Below are positions 43,982-45,656 of a stretch of 45,656 nt of DNA, piece by piece. The DNA is from Clostridia bacterium. Its GTDB lineage: Bacteria; Bacillota; Clostridia; TANB77; CAG-508. Every line of letters starts with the position of its first letter. The stretch's first letter is position 1. The stretch covers positions 1 to 45,656 of the forward strand of contig CAAECB010000017.1 of assembly GCA_900754285.1 (NCBI GenBank), in the 5' to 3' direction. The notes beneath the pieces are model-generated. The model saw only the letters and a list, made by a program, of their open reading frames with translations, had not been told where the DNA came from and made no database searches. The translations under genes and the position numbers were made by a program.

Positions 43982-45549
43982 TGGAAGAGAGAAAAATAAT
44001 AGGGGAAAAAGTGCAAAAATTTTGTAGTAAATATTTAGTGTTAATAGTAGCAATTTTAACTTTATTAATAGGAATTTTTTCAATATGTATAACTGCATAT
44101 TTTAAAAATGCAACATATAGTTTTGCATCAGAGAAAACAGCATATCACATAGACAATAGTATAATAATTATAGCTTTAACAATAGTAGCATTACTAATAT
44201 TATGGGGATTTTCAAAACTAACACAAAAGATAAAATCAAAATGGGTATTTTTAGCAATAATCATATTAACTGGTATAATTCAGTTAATATGGGTTTGTAG
44301 TATAAAATTTATGCCATATGCAGACCAAGAAAATGTAATATCATGTGCTAAGCAATTATTGCATGGAGATTTTGAAGAATTTAGTAAGGCATATAGCTAT
44401 TTTGGAATATATCCATTCCAAATAGGAATTATTTATTATATAGCATTAATATTTAAAATTTTTAATACTGAAAATTTTTTGATATTGCAAATATTCAATG
44501 TTGCATTTTCATTAATAAATTTATTTTTAATGAGAAGAATTACAGCACAATTATTTAAAGAAGAAAAAGTCCAAAAAATATTAAATTTTTTGTTATTAAT
44601 TTTTTCAATATACTTTATGTTTTTTAATGTACATGTTTATGGAAACATAAATGGTTTAACATTTGGACTTATTGCATTATATTTCACATTAAAATATTTA
44701 GAAAACAAAAAGAAAAGATATCTAGTAATAACAGCTATTTCAATGGCAATATCAATAGCATTAAAAAGCAATTATAACATTTTTTTATGTGGTGTAATAA
44801 TAACATTAGCCTTAGACTTCTTAAAAGATAAAAAAATAAGAACAGCAGTAGGGATAATAGGAATTTTATTTGCATATTTTGCATTACAATTTGGAAATAC
44901 ATTTGTATTAGAGAAAACTATAGATGCAAAAGTGCCAAAAGGAATACCAATGGTTGGATATATTTATATGGGAATGCATGATTCAGAAACAATGTCAAGT
45001 GGTTGGTATTCATCTGTGCCAGTAGATACATTCCAAGAGAATAACTTTGATTCAGAAAAGACTTCTGAGCAAGATAAGGAATTGTTAAAAAGCAGAGTAA
45101 GTGAGTTATTTAAAAATCCTAAAGAGCTATGTATGTTTTATATGGATAAACTTGCTTCTACATGGTTAAATCCAACATTCCAAACAATTTGGTGTTCATA
45201 TCCAGGAGCTCAAATGACTCTTCATGAAGATTATGCTAAAGAGATTGAACGTAAAGAAGTTGTAAAAGATATGCTAAGTGGCAAAGCCTATAAAGTAGAA
45301 GAAAATATCTTGAATATTTTTCAAATAATAGTATTTATTTTTGCTGGTATAGGTATGTTAAAAATCTTTAAACAAGGTAAAATAGAACATATATTATTAC
45401 CTATGATTTTTTTAGGTGGTTTTGTATTCCACACTTTTTGGGAAACTAAAGCTATATATGTTTTACAATATTATTATTTATTGTTGCCATATGCGGCTTT
45501 TGGAATAGTTCAACTCTTCGAAAAAATTGAAAAGTTGAAAAATAATTAG
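43981..45549 (+). CDS. GT-C-type membrane glycosyltransferase (GT39/ArnT-like)
   Basis: The 522-aa protein has about eleven to twelve membrane helices. Loop YADQENVISCAKQLLHGDF (about 117-135) carries the acidic motif and following helix typical of GT-C enzymes that use polyprenyl-phosphate sugars on the outer face. It starts at ATG 43981, sharing one base with the gtrA-like stop. Its TAG stop (45547-45549) lies in palindrome copy 4, where a C-to-G change relative to the other copies creates it. It is the final enzyme of the lipid-carrier branch and probably decorates the exported polysaccharide. Confidence 0.85.
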   Translation: MEERKIIGEKVQKFCSKYLVLIVAILTLLIGIFSICITAYFKNATYSFASEKTAYHIDNSIIIIALTIVALLILWGFSKLTQKIKSKWVFLAIIILTGIIQLIWVCSIKFMPYADQENVISCAKQLLHGDFEEFSKAYSYFGIYPFQIGIIYYIALIFKIFNTENFLILQIFNVAFSLINLFLMRRITAQLFKEEKVQKILNFLLLIFSIYFMFFNVHVYGNINGLTFGLIALYFTLKYLENKKKRYLVITAISMAISIALKSNYNIFLCGVIITLALDFLKDKKIRTAVGIIGILFAYFALQFGNTFVLEKTIDAKVPKGIPMVGYIYMGMHDSETMSSGWYSSVPVDTFQENNFDSEKTSEQDKELLKSRVSELFKNPKELCMFYMDKLASTWLNPTFQTIWCSYPGAQMTLHEDYAKEIERKEVVKDMLSGKAYKVEENILNIFQIIVFIFAGIGMLKIFKQGKIEHILLPMIFLGGFVFHTFWETKAIYVLQYYYLLLPYAAFGIVQLFEKIEKLKNN

Positions 45550-45656
45550 AATTTTTGCTGCGTTAAATTTCATTTAAAACGCGGTTACATACACAAAGTA
45601 TGCGCCCTTGCCTTTTAAATAAAATTTGCCTTGCCAAAATTTAATTCTTTTCCAAC
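45534..45656 (+). repeat. Intergenic palindrome, full copy 4 (type A)
   Basis: 123 bp from GTTGAAAAATAATTAGAATT to TTCTTTTCCAAC, which are the last bases of the window. The interior matches copy 1 (ATTTAAAA/TTTTAAAT arms, CATAC...GTATG tip). It begins inside the last codons of the preceding gene. Confidence 0.85.

Noticed and set aside
29604..45656. Palindromes as CRISPR repeats or IS ends
   Set aside because: Copies are kilobases apart with genes between and no spacers; no transposase gene is present in the window.

Overview
The window is very AT-rich DNA in which every supported gene lies on the + strand. It carries a complete spoIIIA sporulation locus, a Clostridia-type dissociated type II fatty-acid operon, a phosphotransacetylase/acetate kinase module, AGAAAGGA/AAAGGAGG ribosome binding sites and consensus-like SigA promoters, often with a TGn extended -10. 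This points to an anaerobic, acetate-forming, endospore-lineage member of the Clostridia, probably an uncultured gut-type low-GC Bacillota. I cannot place it to genus. No rRNA, tRNA, transposase gene or CRISPR array is visible, and no stretch longer than about 230 bases lacks a gene.

Layout. (1) 1-1558: 3' part of a surface protein with a prepilin-like N terminus and GLUG-type repeats. (2) 1603-8776: an accessory stretch. A small unknown gene is followed by an Mrr-nuclease/STAND NTPase, a CbbX-type AAA+ ATPase with a degenerate-looking extra N-terminal domain, a WYL-domain regulator and an unknown winged-helix protein. The middle three look like a candidate, unnamed antiphage defence module. 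(3) 8799-9678: yebC/pmpR under a perfect consensus promoter. (4) 9881-15344: spoIIIAA to spoIIIAH, with a one-base frameshift inside spoIIIAB, closed by a GC-rich palindrome. (5) 15482-24413: fabH-fabD-fabG-fabF-accB-fabZ-accC-accD-accA-fabI, making malonyl-CoA and elongating acyl-ACP. acpP and fabK are absent from the cluster. (6) 24525-28071: pta and two tandem, diverged acetate kinases, then guaB (28096-29601). (7) 29757-45549: a cell-surface polysaccharide cluster. It contains GT2 glycosyltransferases, a Wzm/Wzt-type ABC exporter, a methyltransferase-like coiled-coil protein, a double-GT2 protein, polytopic GT-C-like proteins and GtrB/GtrA-type lipid-carrier enzymes. An exported M14 peptidase and an MBL-fold hydrolase are embedded in it.

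The most notable non-coding signal is a family of about 121-125 bp intergenic palindromes. Four full copies lie at 18170, 29604, 43397 and 45534, and there are several half copies. Their termini are inverted repeats and the copies carry compensatory changes in both arms, so a hairpin is being conserved. Copies sit at the 3' ends of genes and in places supply the stop codon. A second, shorter 23-base motif occurs three times (6360, 9686, 20504) in unrelated intergenic regions.
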